From Pseudomonas prosekii (GTDB taxonomy: Bacteria > Pseudomonadota > Gammaproteobacteria > Pseudomonadales > Pseudomonadaceae): DNA of 64,000 nucleotides. Of the stretch, positions 42,245-51,907 are shown in pieces. The position numbers and the translations under genes were made by a program. The first letter of the stretch is position 1, and each line of letters begins with the position of its first letter. The stretch lies in assembly GCF_900105155.1 (NCBI RefSeq), contig NZ_LT629762.1, positions 4,120,501 through 4,184,500 on the forward strand, given 5' to 3'. Below the pieces are notes generated by a model. It was given only the letters and a program-made list of their open reading frames with translations. It did no database searches and was not told where the DNA came from.

Positions 42245-44113
42245 ATGCTGAACAAATACCCTCTGTGGAAATACATTCTGATCCTGGCGGTGCTGGCGGT
42301 CGGTCTGATTTATTCCGCTCCCAATTTATACCCTGATGACCCGGCCATTCAGGTCAGCGGTGCGAGCACTGCGCTGCAAGTCAATCAGGCTGATCTGGAC
42401 CGTGTGAGCGTTGCGCTCAAAGAGTCCGGGATCGACGTCAAGGCGACTTCGCTGACGGCGGGCGGCAAGGGCGGTCTGATTCGCCTGGTCAAGGCTGAAG
42501 ATCAATTGCCGGCCAAAGACGTCGTGCGCAAGGCATTGGGTGATGACTACGTCGTTGCACTGAACCTGGCACAAACCACCCCGCAATGGCTGCGCAGCCT
42601 TGGCGCGCACCCGATGAAGCTGGGTCTGGACTTGTCCGGTGGTGTGCACTTCCTGCTGGAAGTGGACATGGACAAAGCCCTCGACGCACGTCTGAAAGTG
42701 TACGAAGGCGATGTGAAAAGCCTGTTGCGTAAAGAGAAACTGCGCTATCGCAGCCTGCCGCAACTCAACGGTGCCATTCAGCTGGGCTTCACCGATGAAG
42801 CTGCCCGCGAACAGGCCCGTGCGCTGGTCCGCAAGAACTTCAACGATTTCGACATTGTTCCGGCCGACCTCAATGGCCAACCGGTACTGCGTCTGGCGAT
42901 GACCCCGGCCAAGCTGGCGGAAATCCGTGAATACTCCATCAAGCAGAACTTGACCACGGTACGTAACCGCGTCAACGAGCTGGGTGTTGCCGAGCCGATC
43001 GTTCAGCGTCAGGGCGCCAACCGCATTGTGGTTGAGCTGCCGGGCGTGCAAGACACCGCAGAAGCCAAGCGTATTCTCGGCAAGACGGCCAACCTCGAAT
43101 TCCGTCTGGCTGCAGAGCCGGGTGCTTCGAAAGCCACTTCCGAAAGTTTCGAATTCCGCGAGGGCAATCGTCCTCCAGCGCAGATCGAGCGTGGCTTGAT
43201 CATCACTGGCGACCAGGTCACTGACGCCAAGGCTGGTTTCGGCGAACACGGTACGCCTGAAGTGAACATCCGTCTGGATGGCCACGGTGGCGAGCTGATG
43301 AGTCGTGCGACTCGCAGCAACGTCGGTCGCAGCATGGCGGTAATCTTCATCGAGCAACGTCCGATCACCACCTACACCAAGCAGATGGTCAACGGTGTCG
43401 AGAAAGACGTACCGGTTCAGACGTTCAAGGAAGAGAAGCGCATCATCAGCCTCGCGACCATTCAGTCGCCGCTGGGTGCTCAATTCCGCATCACTGGCCT
43501 CAACGGTCAGGGCGAATCGTCCGAGCTGGCGCTGTTGCTGCGTGCCGGTGGTCTGGCCGCGCCGATGTACTTCGCTGAAGAGCGCACCATTGGCCCGAGC
43601 CTGGGTGCGGACAACATCACCAAAGGTATCGATGCTTCGCTGTGGGGCATGCTGTTTGTCTCGCTGTTCATCATTGCCATCTACCGTTTCTTCGGCGTCA
43701 TCGCTACGGTCGCGCTGGGTGTGAACATGGTGCTGTTGCTGGCGCTGATGTCGCTGCTGGGTGCAACGCTGACCCTGCCGGGTATCGCCGGTATCGTCTT
43801 GACGATGGGTATGGCGGTCGACGCAAACGTTCTGATCTTCTCGCGGATTCGTGAAGAGATTGCGGCGGGCATGACCATCCAGCGTGCAATCAACGAAGGC
43901 TTCGGCCGGGCATTCACCGCAATTCTCGACGCCAACCTGACCACGTTGCTGGTCGGCGGGATTCTCTTTGCGATGGGCACCGGCCCGGTCAAAGGTTTCG
44001 CAGTGACCATGTCCCTCGGGATCTTTACCTCGATGTTCACGGCCATCATGGTGACCCGCGCGATGGTCAACCTGATCTTCGGCGGTCGTGACTTCAAGAA
44101 GTTGTGGATTTAA
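42245..44113 (+). CDS. secD: Protein translocase subunit SecD
   Basis: A 622-residue RND-type membrane protein that drives late steps of Sec export with the proton motive force. It has one N-terminal helix, a large periplasmic P1 domain (about 40-440) with GLDLSGGVHFLLEVD near 121, and five C-terminal helices including GMAVDANVLIFSRIREE. ATG 42245 gives the known start MLNKYPLWKY; GTG 42242 precedes it by one codon. Confidence 0.95.
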   Translation: MLNKYPLWKYILILAVLAVGLIYSAPNLYPDDPAIQVSGASTALQVNQADLDRVSVALKESGIDVKATSLTAGGKGGLIRLVKAEDQLPAKDVVRKALGDDYVVALNLAQTTPQWLRSLGAHPMKLGLDLSGGVHFLLEVDMDKALDARLKVYEGDVKSLLRKEKLRYRSLPQLNGAIQLGFTDEAAREQARALVRKNFNDFDIVPADLNGQPVLRLAMTPAKLAEIREYSIKQNLTTVRNRVNELGVAEPIVQRQGANRIVVELPGVQDTAEAKRILGKTANLEFRLAAEPGASKATSESFEFREGNRPPAQIERGLIITGDQVTDAKAGFGEHGTPEVNIRLDGHGGELMSRATRSNVGRSMAVIFIEQRPITTYTKQMVNGVEKDVPVQTFKEEKRIISLATIQSPLGAQFRITGLNGQGESSELALLLRAGGLAAPMYFAEERTIGPSLGADNITKGIDASLWGMLFVSLFIIAIYRFFGVIATVALGVNMVLLLALMSLLGATLTLPGIAGIVLTMGMAVDANVLIFSRIREEIAAGMTIQRAINEGFGRAFTAILDANLTTLLVGGILFAMGTGPVKGFAVTMSLGIFTSMFTAIMVTRAMVNLIFGGRDFKKLWI

Positions 44114-44122
44114 GGGGCTGCC

Positions 44123-45037
44123 ATGTTACGTACAATCAACTTCATGGGCGTTCGCAACTTCGCGTTCGGCGTCACATTGTTTCTTACCGTACTGGCATTG
44201 TTCAGTGTCGCCACCAAGGGCATGAACTGGGGTCTGGACTTCACCGGCGGTACGCTCATCGAGCTGACCTACGAGCGTCCGGCCGATGTGACCAAGGTGC
44301 GTACCCAACTGACTGAGTCGGGTTACCACGAAGCCATCGTGCAGAGTTTCGGTGCAACTACCGACTTGCTGGTGCGTATGCCTGGCGAAGACCCGCAACT
44401 GGGTCACCAGGTTGCCGAAGCGCTGTTGAAGGTTGGCGGCGATAACCCGGCAACGGTCAAGCGCGTCGAGTTCGTTGGCCCGCAGGTCGGTGAAGAACTG
44501 CGCGACCAGGGCGGCCTCGGCATGCTGATGGCGCTCGGCGGGATCCTGATCTACCTGGCTTTCCGCTTTCAGTGGAAGTTCGCGGTCGGCGCGATTGTTT
44601 CGCTGATCCACGACGTGATCGTGACCATCGGTATCCTGTCGTTCTTCCAGATCACCTTCGATCTGACAGTGCTGGCGGCGGTATTGGCGATCATCGGTTA
44701 CTCGCTGAACGACACCATTGTGGTATTCGACCGAGTTCGTGAGAACTTCCGTGTACTGCGCAAGGCCAGCTTGATCGACAACATCAACATTTCGACCACG
44801 CAAACCCTGCTGCGGACCATGGCCACCTCGATCTCCACCTTGCTGGCGATTGCGGCGCTGTTGTTCTTCGGTGGCGATAACTTGTTCGGCTTCTCCATCG
44901 CCCTGTTTATCGGTGTATTGGCGGGTACTTACTCGTCGATCTACATCGCCAACGTGGTGCTGATCTGGCTTAACCTGAGCAGCGAGGATTTGATTCCTCC
45001 TGCGGCGACCGATAAGGAAGTCGACGACCGCCCATAA
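44123..45037 (+). CDS. secF: Protein translocase subunit SecF
   Basis: A 304-residue partner of SecD. One N-terminal helix, a short periplasmic domain starting GLDFTGGTLIEL, and five C-terminal helices with SLNDTIVVFDRVREN. It starts nine bases after the secD stop, and a strong terminator follows. Confidence 0.95.
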   Translation: MLRTINFMGVRNFAFGVTLFLTVLALFSVATKGMNWGLDFTGGTLIELTYERPADVTKVRTQLTESGYHEAIVQSFGATTDLLVRMPGEDPQLGHQVAEALLKVGGDNPATVKRVEFVGPQVGEELRDQGGLGMLMALGGILIYLAFRFQWKFAVGAIVSLIHDVIVTIGILSFFQITFDLTVLAAVLAIIGYSLNDTIVVFDRVRENFRVLRKASLIDNINISTTQTLLRTMATSISTLLAIAALLFFGGDNLFGFSIALFIGVLAGTYSSIYIANVVLIWLNLSSEDLIPPAATDKEVDDRP

Positions 45038-45065
45038 CGGCAATCGTCGCTCCAGCTGTCGGCCG

Positions 45066-45099
45066 AAAAGGCGCGAGTATTGAACTCGCGCCTTTTTTT
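45066..45099 (+). terminator. Terminator of the yajC-secDF operon
   Basis: An AAAGGCGCGAGT/ACTCGCGCC stem and seven T residues. Confidence 0.9.
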
Positions 45100-45159
45100 A
45101 TGCTCCAAGGCTGGGAGAAGCGCGGGCATTGACCCGCATGTGATGATCAGGAGGTTCAT

Positions 45160-45708
45160 GTGAACAAGTCGTTGCTGGTTGGTGCGGTATTGGGTGCTGT
45201 CGGTGTGACTGCCGGGGGCGCTGTTGCCACCTACAGCCTGGTTAAAAGCGGCCCTGAGTATGCGCAAGTATTGGCCGTTGAACCGGTTAAAACACAGATC
45301 AAGACTCCACGTGAAGTGTGCAAGGACGTTGCAGTGACGCGGCAAGCGCCGGTCAAGGATCAACACCAGATTCTCGGCACGGCCATTGGTGCTGTGGCGG
45401 GCGGCCTGCTCGGTAACCAGGTCGGCGGCGGCACGGGCAAGAAGATTGCGACCGTGGCCGGTGCAGTCGGCGGTGGTTACGCAGGTAACAAGGTCCAGGA
45501 AGGCATGCAGAATCGCGACACCTACACCACGACGCAGACCCGGTGTAACACCGTGAATGACATCAGCGACAAGGTAGTAGGTTACGACGTGCGTTATTCG
45601 CTGGATGGCAAGGAAGGCAAAGTGCGCATGGATCGCGATCCGGGTAACCAGATTCCGGTGGATAAGGAAGGCAAACTGGTCCTGTCGCAGAACGAGCCGG
45701 CAAACTGA
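45160..45708 (+). CDS. Glycine-zipper 2TM-domain protein
   Basis: A 182-residue envelope protein. The N-terminus has a hydrophobic anchor or signal (LLVGAVLGAVGVTAGGAVATY), the middle a glycine-zipper repeat (GTAIGAVAGGLLGNQVGGG...AGAVGGGYAGNKVQ, near 72-113) of the Rick_17kDa type. The C-terminal part has two cysteines flanking it. The start is GTG behind AGGAGG. Related proteins are outer-membrane or periplasmic structural proteins; exact role unknown. Confidence 0.75.
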   Translation: MNKSLLVGAVLGAVGVTAGGAVATYSLVKSGPEYAQVLAVEPVKTQIKTPREVCKDVAVTRQAPVKDQHQILGTAIGAVAGGLLGNQVGGGTGKKIATVAGAVGGGYAGNKVQEGMQNRDTYTTTQTRCNTVNDISDKVVGYDVRYSLDGKEGKVRMDRDPGNQIPVDKEGKLVLSQNEPAN

Positions 45709-45733
45709 TCGGCTGATTGCGAGCGTTAACAAG

Positions 45734-45757
45734 AAGCACCCGAAAGGGTGCTTTTTT
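45734..45757 (+). terminator. Terminator of the glycine-zipper gene
   Basis: AAGCACCC-GAAA-GGGTGCTT with six T residues. Confidence 0.88.
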
Positions 45758-45790
45758 GTGCCCGCAATTTGAGCGACACAGCAAAACCCT

Positions 45791-45880
45791 TGTAGGAGTG
45801 AGCCTGCTCGCGATAGCCATGTATCAGTCACCACTGGTTTCGAATGAAAGATTGCTATCGCGAGCAGGCTCACTCCTACA
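45791..45880. repeat. REP doublet (REPIN)
   Basis: Two perfect inverted 27-base arms (45791-45817 and 45854-45880; TGTAGGAGTGAGCCTGCTCG at the outer end) separated by 36 bases. This is the classical mobile REPIN form of pseudomonads. Confidence 0.9.
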
Positions 45881-45917
45881 TGGGGGCAGCGGTGTGGCAG
45901 GTGCAAATCCCAGGCAT

Positions 45918-45948
45918 AAAAAAAGCACCCCGAAAGGTGCTTTTTTTT
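45918..45948. terminator. Bidirectional terminator downstream of suhB
   Basis: Seven A residues, AGCACC-CCGAAA-GGTGCT and eight T residues, 12 bases past the suhB stop. Confidence 0.88.
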
Positions 45949-45960
45949 GGGGCTGTTCGC

Positions 45961-46779
45961 TTAGCGTTTCAGCGAAGCCGGCAGGTGCGGCTGGATCGCC
46001 GTCAGCACTGCTTTGAAGCATTTGGTGTTACCGGCAACAACGTGACCTTTCTCAAGGAAGTCGTGACCGCCGGTGAAGTCGCTCACCAAGCCACCAGCTT
46101 CCTGGATCAGCAGGGCGCCTGCAGCCATGTCCCACTCGGACAGGCCCGACTCCCAGAACGCGTCGAAACGACCGGCAGCCACGTAAGCCAGGTCCAGGCT
46201 AGCCGAGCCAGCACGGCGGATGCCGGCGGTCTGGCCAACCAGAGCGCGGAACATGCCCAGATAGTTGTCGAGGTTGTCCATCTGGTCGTCACGGAACGGG
46301 AAGCCGGTGCCGAGCAGGGCGCCGTCGAGGCTGGTGCGACCGCTGACGCGCAGACGACGACCGTTCAGTTGAGCGCCGCGACCACGGCTGGCGGTGAATT
46401 CTTCCTGGCGAACCGGGTCCAGAACCACTGCGTGTTCCAGGCGACCGCGGTATTTGCAGGCGATGCTGACAGCAAAGTGTGGAATGCCGCGCAGGAAGTT
46501 GGTGGTGCCGTCCAGCGGATCGATGATCCACAGGTACTCTTCGCCTTCGATGCCGTTGCCGGCGTGCATGCCGGTTTCTTCACCGAGGATCGAGTGGTTC
46601 GGGTAAGCCTTGCGCAGCGCGTCGATGATTTTCTGTTCAGCGGCGCGGTCCACCTCGGATACGTAATCCTTGGCGTCTTTTTCGTCGACCTTGATGGTAT
46701 CCAGGCGCTCGATGGAGCGGAAGATCAATTCACTGGCGCTGCGGGCGGCGCGCAGCGCGATATTCAGCATGGGCTGCAT
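45961..46779 (-). CDS. suhB: Inositol-1-monophosphatase
   Basis: A 272-residue Mg2+-dependent phosphatase. Metal and substrate motifs are EEtg-type GEETGMHAG near 70, IDPLDGTTNF near 86 and EWDMAAGALLIQEAGG near 214. SuhB homologues also act in rRNA antitermination and in P. aeruginosa influence virulence regulation. It is divergent to trmJ, the conserved Pseudomonas order. The ATG follows a GGTGAC(A)-type weak site. Confidence 0.93.
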   Translation of the reverse strand: MQPMLNIALRAARSASELIFRSIERLDTIKVDEKDAKDYVSEVDRAAEQKIIDALRKAYPNHSILGEETGMHAGNGIEGEEYLWIIDPLDGTTNFLRGIPHFAVSIACKYRGRLEHAVVLDPVRQEEFTASRGRGAQLNGRRLRVSGRTSLDGALLGTGFPFRDDQMDNLDNYLGMFRALVGQTAGIRRAGSASLDLAYVAAGRFDAFWESGLSEWDMAAGALLIQEAGGLVSDFTGGHDFLEKGHVVAGNTKCFKAVLTAIQPHLPASLKR

Positions 46780-46925
46780 GGATGTGTCACCTAAGGTTGT
46801 TAAAGAAAGCCGGGCATTCTATCAGAAAGTTTGTTCAGGAGAAGGTCGGTGTTCGCTTTCATAGCTTAACGGTAGGTTGAGCTGTAAGATTCGGCTCCCC
46901 TTTATTGTGTTCGAGAGCGCTGCCC

Positions 46926-47696
46926 GTGCTGCATAACATTCGTGTCGTCCTGGTCAATACCAGCCATCCCGGCAACATCGGCGGGGCTGCGCGTGCCATG
47001 AAGAACATGGGCCTGTCGCGGCTGGTGCTGGTCGAGCCGCGGCTGTTCCCGCACCACGAGGCTGACGCCCGCGCCTCCGGTGCCGGCGACATCCTTGAAA
47101 ACGCGCAAGTCGTCGCCACCCTCGAAGATGCCTTGGTCGGCTGCAATCTGGTGCTCGGCACCAGCGCCCGCGACCGGCGTATTCCGTGGCCGCTGCTCGA
47201 TCCGCGCGAATGCGGTACGAAAGTCGTCGAGGAAGCGGCGGGTGGCGCAGAGATCGCTCTGGTGTTCGGTCGTGAAGACTCCGGCCTGACCAATGAAGAG
47301 CTGCAGCGATGTCATTATCACGTGCACATCCCATCAGACCCTGAGTTCAGTTCGCTGAACCTTGGGACGGCGGTGCAGGTGTTGAGTTATGAAGTGCGCA
47401 TGTCTTGGCTGGCGGCCCAAGGCCAGCCGAGCAAGGTCGAGAAGGAAGAAGTGGCCTCCGTCAAAAGCGCTGAGCTGGCGACCATGGATGAGCTGGAGCG
47501 CTTCTATGAGCACCTGGAGCAAACCCTGGTGGCCATCGAATTCCTCGATCCGGAAAAACCACGGCACTTGATGGCGCGCCTGCGCCGGTTGTACGGACGA
47601 AGCTCGGTCAGCCGGGCGGAAATGAATATATTGCGTGGCATCCTCACGGAAACCCAGAAAGCGGCCCGTGGTGAGCTTCTTAAGCGGAAGGATTAA
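46926..47696 (+). CDS. trmJ: tRNA (cytidine/uridine-2'-O-)-methyltransferase TrmJ
   Basis: A 256-residue SPOUT methyltransferase that methylates position 32 of several tRNAs. Motifs are [19 protein letters not shown] at the start, LGTSARDRR near 83, [15 protein letters not shown] near 117 and [17 protein letters not shown] near 148. GTG 46926 gives the family start [11 protein letters not shown]; the frame extends to a TTG at 46905 that is less likely. Confidence 0.92.
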   Translation: MLHNIRVVLVNTSHPGNIGGAARAMKNMGLSRLVLVEPRLFPHHEADARASGAGDILENAQVVATLEDALVGCNLVLGTSARDRRIPWPLLDPRECGTKVVEEAAGGAEIALVFGREDSGLTNEELQRCHYHVHIPSDPEFSSLNLGTAVQVLSYEVRMSWLAAQGQPSKVEKEEVASVKSAELATMDELERFYEHLEQTLVAIEFLDPEKPRHLMARLRRLYGRSSVSRAEMNILRGILTETQKAARGELLKRKD

Positions 47697-47698
47697 AA

Positions 47699-48475
47699 AT
47701 GTTCGAGCGTTTGCGTGAAGATATCCAAAGTGTTTTCCACCGTGATCCGGCAGCGCGTAACGCTTTTGAAGTCCTGACTTGCTACCCCGGCCTGCATGCC
47801 ATCTGGATTCATCGCTTGTCGGCCGCCCTGTGGGGCTTCGGCTGGAAGTGGCTGGCGCGGCTGGTGTCGAACTTCGGTCGGTGGTTGACCGGGATCGAGA
47901 TTCACCCCGGCGCCAAGGTTGGTCGGCGCTTCTTTATCGATCACGGCATGGGCATCGTCATCGGCGAAACTGCTGAAATCGGCAATGACGTCACTCTGTA
48001 TCAAGGCGTGACGCTGGGCGGCACCAGTTGGAATAAAGGCAAGCGCCACCCGACGCTGGAAGATGGTGTTGTGGTGGGCGCGGGCGCCAAGGTGCTCGGC
48101 CCGTTCACTGTCGGCGCCGGGGCCAAGGTCGGCTCCAACGCGGTGGTGACCAAGGCTGTTCCGCCGGGCGCGACAGTCGTCGGGATTCCGGGGCGGATCA
48201 TCGTCAAGTCCGATGACGAGCAGGACGCCAAGCGCAAAGCCATGGCCGAGAAGATCGGTTTTGATGCTTACGGCGTCGGCGAAGACATGCCCGACCCGGT
48301 GGCTCGCGCGATTGGCCAGTTGCTGGATCATTTGCAGGCGGTCGACGGGCGCCTGGAAGGGATGTGCGGGGCGTTGAAGGACCTGGGCAGCAATTACTGC
48401 GCGAAGGACCTGCCTGAATTGCGCGAAGAAGACTTCGACTGCGTCAAGGGCAAGGATCAGAGCCAGGCCAGCTGA
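47699..48475 (+). CDS. cysE: Serine O-acetyltransferase
   Basis: A 258-residue enzyme forming O-acetylserine for cysteine synthesis. The N-terminus has helices and the C-terminal half left-handed beta-helix hexapeptide repeats with the catalytic [15 protein letters not shown] and YQGVTLGGT. It starts two bases after trmJ. Location ahead of the Isc operon ties cysteine supply to iron-sulfur assembly, as in other pseudomonads. Confidence 0.93.
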   Translation: MFERLREDIQSVFHRDPAARNAFEVLTCYPGLHAIWIHRLSAALWGFGWKWLARLVSNFGRWLTGIEIHPGAKVGRRFFIDHGMGIVIGETAEIGNDVTLYQGVTLGGTSWNKGKRHPTLEDGVVVGAGAKVLGPFTVGAGAKVGSNAVVTKAVPPGATVVGIPGRIIVKSDDEQDAKRKAMAEKIGFDAYGVGEDMPDPVARAIGQLLDHLQAVDGRLEGMCGALKDLGSNYCAKDLPELREEDFDCVKGKDQSQAS

Positions 48476-48490
48476 GACCGAGTTGTTCCG

Positions 48491-48580
48491 TTCGCGGGCA
48501 AGCTCGCTCCTACAGGGATTTTTGGTGTTCACCCGATCGTTGTTTCAACCGAGACCCTGTGGGAGCGAGCCTGCTCGCGA
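48491..48580. repeat. REP doublet
   Basis: Two inverted REP copies, 48491-48514 and 48557-48581, both with GGAGCGAGC/GCTCGCTCC cores, less perfect than the 45.8-kb pair. Confidence 0.8.
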
Positions 48581-48651
48581 TGAGCGATAACTCGGTTCCA
48601 CTGGCTGTCCACAGCCAGCCTTTGCTATGATGCGCGCGCTCTTTTGCGGGT

Positions 48652-48701
48652 AAACCTGACTAAAGTACTAGGTCTTATAGTTGACTTAAATACTCGGGAA
48701 T
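48652..48701 (+). promoter_or_regulatory. IscR binding sites upstream of iscR
   Basis: ATAGTTGACTTAAATACTCG-type 25-mer at 48677-48701 fits the type 1 IscR box (ATAssyyGACTrwwwyAGTcrrstAT). A second, weaker match (ACCTGACTAAAGTACTAGGT) lies directly upstream at 48654-48673. They imply [2Fe-2S]-IscR autorepression. Confidence 0.75.
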
Positions 48702-48741
48702 TGCATACTCGCCCCCATTCCGAACTCCGTGGTAATTGTCC

Positions 48742-49233
48742 ATGAGACTGACTACAAAAGGCCGATACGCCGTGACCGCCATGCTTGACCTGGCGTTGCA
48801 CGCGCAGCACGGGCCGGTGTCCCTGGCCGATATCTCCGAGCGCCAAGGCATCTCCCTGTCCTACCTCGAACAGCTTTTCGCCAAATTGCGCCGCAGCAAT
48901 CTGGTTTCCAGCGTTCGTGGCCCCGGCGGCGGCTACCAGCTGTCCCGCGAGATGCAGGGCATCCAGGTCGCCCAGGTGATCGATGCAGTAAACGAATCGG
49001 TCGATGCGACCAAATGTCAGGGGCAGGGCGATTGCCATTCCGGCGACACCTGTCTGACCCACCACTTGTGGTGTGATCTGAGCCTGCAGATTCACGAATT
49101 TCTGAGTGGTATCAGCTTGGCTGACCTTGTGACTCGCCGTGAGGTGCAAGAAGTAGCCCAGCGTCAGGACCAGCGCCGTTGCAATGGCAAGGCGCCACGC
49201 CTGGACAAGATTGAAGCGTCCGCCGTCGAATGA
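48742..49233 (+). CDS. iscR: Fe-S cluster regulator IscR
   Basis: A 163-residue Rrf2-family repressor. The winged helix includes [26 protein letters not shown]; the three cluster cysteines are in [14 protein letters not shown] (residues about 92-104) followed by the histidine ligand in THHLW. ATG 48742 gives the family start [14 protein letters not shown] 48736 is rejected. First gene of the isc operon. Confidence 0.95.
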   Translation: MRLTTKGRYAVTAMLDLALHAQHGPVSLADISERQGISLSYLEQLFAKLRRSNLVSSVRGPGGGYQLSREMQGIQVAQVIDAVNESVDATKCQGQGDCHSGDTCLTHHLWCDLSLQIHEFLSGISLADLVTRREVQEVAQRQDQRRCNGKAPRLDKIEASAVE

Positions 49234-49283
49234 CAGCCAAAGAGCTAGCGGCACGCCAGCCAGCCTGATTTAGGAGATAGTCC

Positions 49284-50498
49284 ATGAAATTGCCGATTTA
49301 CCTTGATTACTCTGCGACAACCCCGGTTGATCCGCGCGTCGCGCAAAAGATGAGTGAATGCCTGCTGGTCGACGGAAACTTCGGTAACCCGGCGTCCCGT
49401 TCCCACGTATTCGGCTGGAAAGCTGAAGAGTCCGTCGAAAACGCTCGTCGTCAGGTCGCCGACCTGGTCAACGCCGATCCGCGTGAAATCGTCTGGACCT
49501 CCGGTGCCACCGAGTCCGACAACCTGGCAATCAAGGGTGCGGCGCATTTCTATGCGACCAAGGGCAAACACCTGATCACCACCAAGATTGAGCACAAGGC
49601 TGTCCTCGACACCATGCGCCAACTGGAGCGTGAAGGTTTCGAAGTGACCTACCTCGAGCCTCAGACCGATGGCCTGGTTACTCCGGCCATGATCGAAGCC
49701 GCACTGCGTGAAGACACTATCCTGGTGTCGGTCATGCACGTGAACAACGAAATCGGCACCATCAACGACATCGAAGCGATCGGCGAACTGACCCGTTCCA
49801 AGGGCATTCTGTTCCACGTCGACGCTGCTCAGTCCACCGGCAAAGTCGAAATCGACCTGTCGAAGCTGAAAGTCGACCTGATGTCGTTCTCCGCACACAA
49901 AACCTACGGCCCTAAAGGCATCGGCGCGCTGTACGTCAGCCGCAAGCCGCGTGTTCGCATCGAAGCGGGCATGCACGGCGGCGGTCACGAACGTGGCATG
50001 CGTTCCGGTACTCTGGCAACTCACCAGATCGTCGGCATGGGTGAAGCCTTCCGTGTAGCCAAGGAAGACATGGCTGCCGAAAACGTGCGCATCAAAGCCT
50101 TGAGCGACCGCTTCTTCAAACAGGTCGAAGACCTCGAAGAGCTGTACATCAACGGCAGCATGACCGCCCGCGTACCGCACAACCTGAACCTGAGCTTCAA
50201 CTACGTCGAAGGCGAGTCGCTGATCATGGCGCTCAAGGATCTGGCGGTTTCGTCCGGTTCGGCCTGCACCTCGGCGTCCCTTGAGCCTTCGTACGTACTG
50301 CGCGCCCTGGGCCGCAACGACGAACTGGCACACAGCTCGATCCGCTTCACCTTCGGCCGTTTCACCACCGAAGAAGAAATCGATTACGCCGCGCAGAAAG
50401 TCTGCGAGGCCGTTACCAAGCTGCGCACCTTGTCGCCGCTGTGGGACATGTACAAAGACGGTGTCGACATTTCGAAAATCGAGTGGGCGGCACACTGA
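49284..50498 (+). CDS. iscS: Cysteine desulfurase
   Basis: A 404-residue PLP enzyme taking sulfur from cysteine. The PLP lysine lies in [14 protein letters not shown] near 206 and the active cysteine in [21 protein letters not shown] near 328. AGGAGATA precedes the ATG. Sulfur goes to IscU and to tRNA thiolation. Confidence 0.96.
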   Translation: MKLPIYLDYSATTPVDPRVAQKMSECLLVDGNFGNPASRSHVFGWKAEESVENARRQVADLVNADPREIVWTSGATESDNLAIKGAAHFYATKGKHLITTKIEHKAVLDTMRQLEREGFEVTYLEPQTDGLVTPAMIEAALREDTILVSVMHVNNEIGTINDIEAIGELTRSKGILFHVDAAQSTGKVEIDLSKLKVDLMSFSAHKTYGPKGIGALYVSRKPRVRIEAGMHGGGHERGMRSGTLATHQIVGMGEAFRVAKEDMAAENVRIKALSDRFFKQVEDLEELYINGSMTARVPHNLNLSFNYVEGESLIMALKDLAVSSGSACTSASLEPSYVLRALGRNDELAHSSIRFTFGRFTTEEEIDYAAQKVCEAVTKLRTLSPLWDMYKDGVDISKIEWAAH

Positions 50499-50581
50499 TT
50501 TCAAGTCGCCGCAAACCGGCCTTGTAAACCCAGGTTTTCAAGGCTCAAGAGCGACTCTCTGATGAGTGAGGATTAAGAATC

Positions 50582-50968
50582 ATGGCTTACAGCGAAAAGG
50601 TCATCGACCACTACGAGAACCCGCGCAACGTCGGCAAGATGAACGCGGAAGACCCGGATGTCGGCACTGGCATGGTCGGCGCTCCGGCGTGCGGCGACGT
50701 GATGCGTCTGCAGATCAAGGTCAACGAGCAAGGCATCATCGAAGACGCCAAGTTCAAGACTTACGGCTGCGGTTCGGCAATCGCCTCCAGCTCCCTGGCG
50801 ACCGAGTGGATGAAAGGCAAGACTCTGGATGAAGCAGAGACCATCAAGAACACTCAGCTGGCCGAAGAACTGGCCTTGCCGCCAGTGAAAATTCACTGCT
50901 CCGTACTCGCTGAAGACGCTATCAAGGCGGCCGTTCGCGACTACAAGCAGAAGAAAGGCTTGATCTGA
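50582..50968 (+). CDS. iscU: Fe-S scaffold IscU
   Basis: A 128-residue scaffold with the three cysteines in [18 protein letters not shown] and [11 protein letters not shown], the essential aspartate beside the first, and the LPPVK motif recognised by HscA. Normal length. Confidence 0.96.
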   Translation: MAYSEKVIDHYENPRNVGKMNAEDPDVGTGMVGAPACGDVMRLQIKVNEQGIIEDAKFKTYGCGSAIASSSLATEWMKGKTLDEAETIKNTQLAEELALPPVKIHCSVLAEDAIKAAVRDYKQKKGLI

Positions 50969-51002
50969 CTTTCAAGATTTGGCGACGAGTAAGGAGTCAC
51001 CG

Positions 51003-51326
51003 ATGGCTATCAGCATGACAGAAGCGGCAGCTCAACACGTGCGACGCTCCCTCAACGGGCGCGGCAAAGGTGAAGGGATTCGCCTGGGTGTTCGCACCAC
51101 AGGCTGTTCCGGCCTTGCCTACGTGCTGGAGTTTGTCGACGAGGTAGTGGCAGAGGATCAGGTGTTCGAAAGTCACGGCGAGAAAGTGATCATCGACCCG
51201 AAAAGCCTCGCTTACCTGGACGGCACCGAGCTCGATTTCGTCAAGGAAGGGTTGAACGAAGGCTTCAAGTTCAACAATCCCAACGTACGCGGTGAATGTG
51301 GCTGCGGCGAAAGCTTCAACATCTGA
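51003..51326 (+). CDS. iscA: Fe-S carrier IscA
   Basis: A 107-residue A-type carrier with cysteines in TTGCSGLAY and [15 protein letters not shown] lies before ATG 51003; an in-frame upstream start at 50979 is inside the leader. Confidence 0.95.
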   Translation: MAISMTEAAAQHVRRSLNGRGKGEGIRLGVRTTGCSGLAYVLEFVDEVVAEDQVFESHGEKVIIDPKSLAYLDGTELDFVKEGLNEGFKFNNPNVRGECGCGESFNI

Positions 51327-51334
51327 GGCTGCGC

Positions 51335-51856
51335 GTGGGTACTCCTTGTCATTTCGCCTTATTTGAACTGCAGCCGAGCTTCCGTCTGGATCTCGAGCAG
51401 TTGGCTACGCGCTATCGTGAGTTGGCGCGTGGTGTTCATCCGGACCGCTTTGCCGACGCTTCCGAGCGTGAGCAGCGGCTGGCGCTCGAGCAATCCGCGA
51501 ACCTCAACGAGGCTTACCAGACGCTCAAAAACCCCCCGAAACGCGCGCGCTACTTGCTCGCCATGGGTGGTCGCGAGTTGCCGCTGGAAGTCACGGTGCA
51601 TGATCCGGAGTTTCTTCTGCAGCAGATGCAATGGCGCGAAGAGCTCGAAGACCTGCAAGACAGCGCGGACATGGACGGCATTGTCGTTTTCAAGCGCCGC
51701 TTGAAGGTCGCGCAGGATGAACTGAACGAAAGCTTCGCAGCCTGTTGGGATGACGCAGCGCAACGTGAACAGGCCGAACGCCTGATGCGGCGCATGCAGT
51801 TCCTCGACAAGCTCACCTACGAAGTGCGCCAGTTAGAAGAGCGCCTCGACGATTAA
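51335..51856 (+). CDS. hscB: Co-chaperone HscB
   Basis: A 173-residue J-domain protein. The GTG start gives the family sequence [16 protein letters not shown]; the HPD loop is in GVHPDRFAD near 32, and the C-terminal half is the IscU-binding helical bundle. It brings IscU to HscA. Confidence 0.93.
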   Translation: MGTPCHFALFELQPSFRLDLEQLATRYRELARGVHPDRFADASEREQRLALEQSANLNEAYQTLKNPPKRARYLLAMGGRELPLEVTVHDPEFLLQQMQWREELEDLQDSADMDGIVVFKRRLKVAQDELNESFAACWDDAAQREQAERLMRRMQFLDKLTYEVRQLEERLDD

Positions 51857-51907
51857 CCCAGTGCCGCTCCGGTCGCACGCCTGATATACAGATAAGTCCT
51901 GATCACG

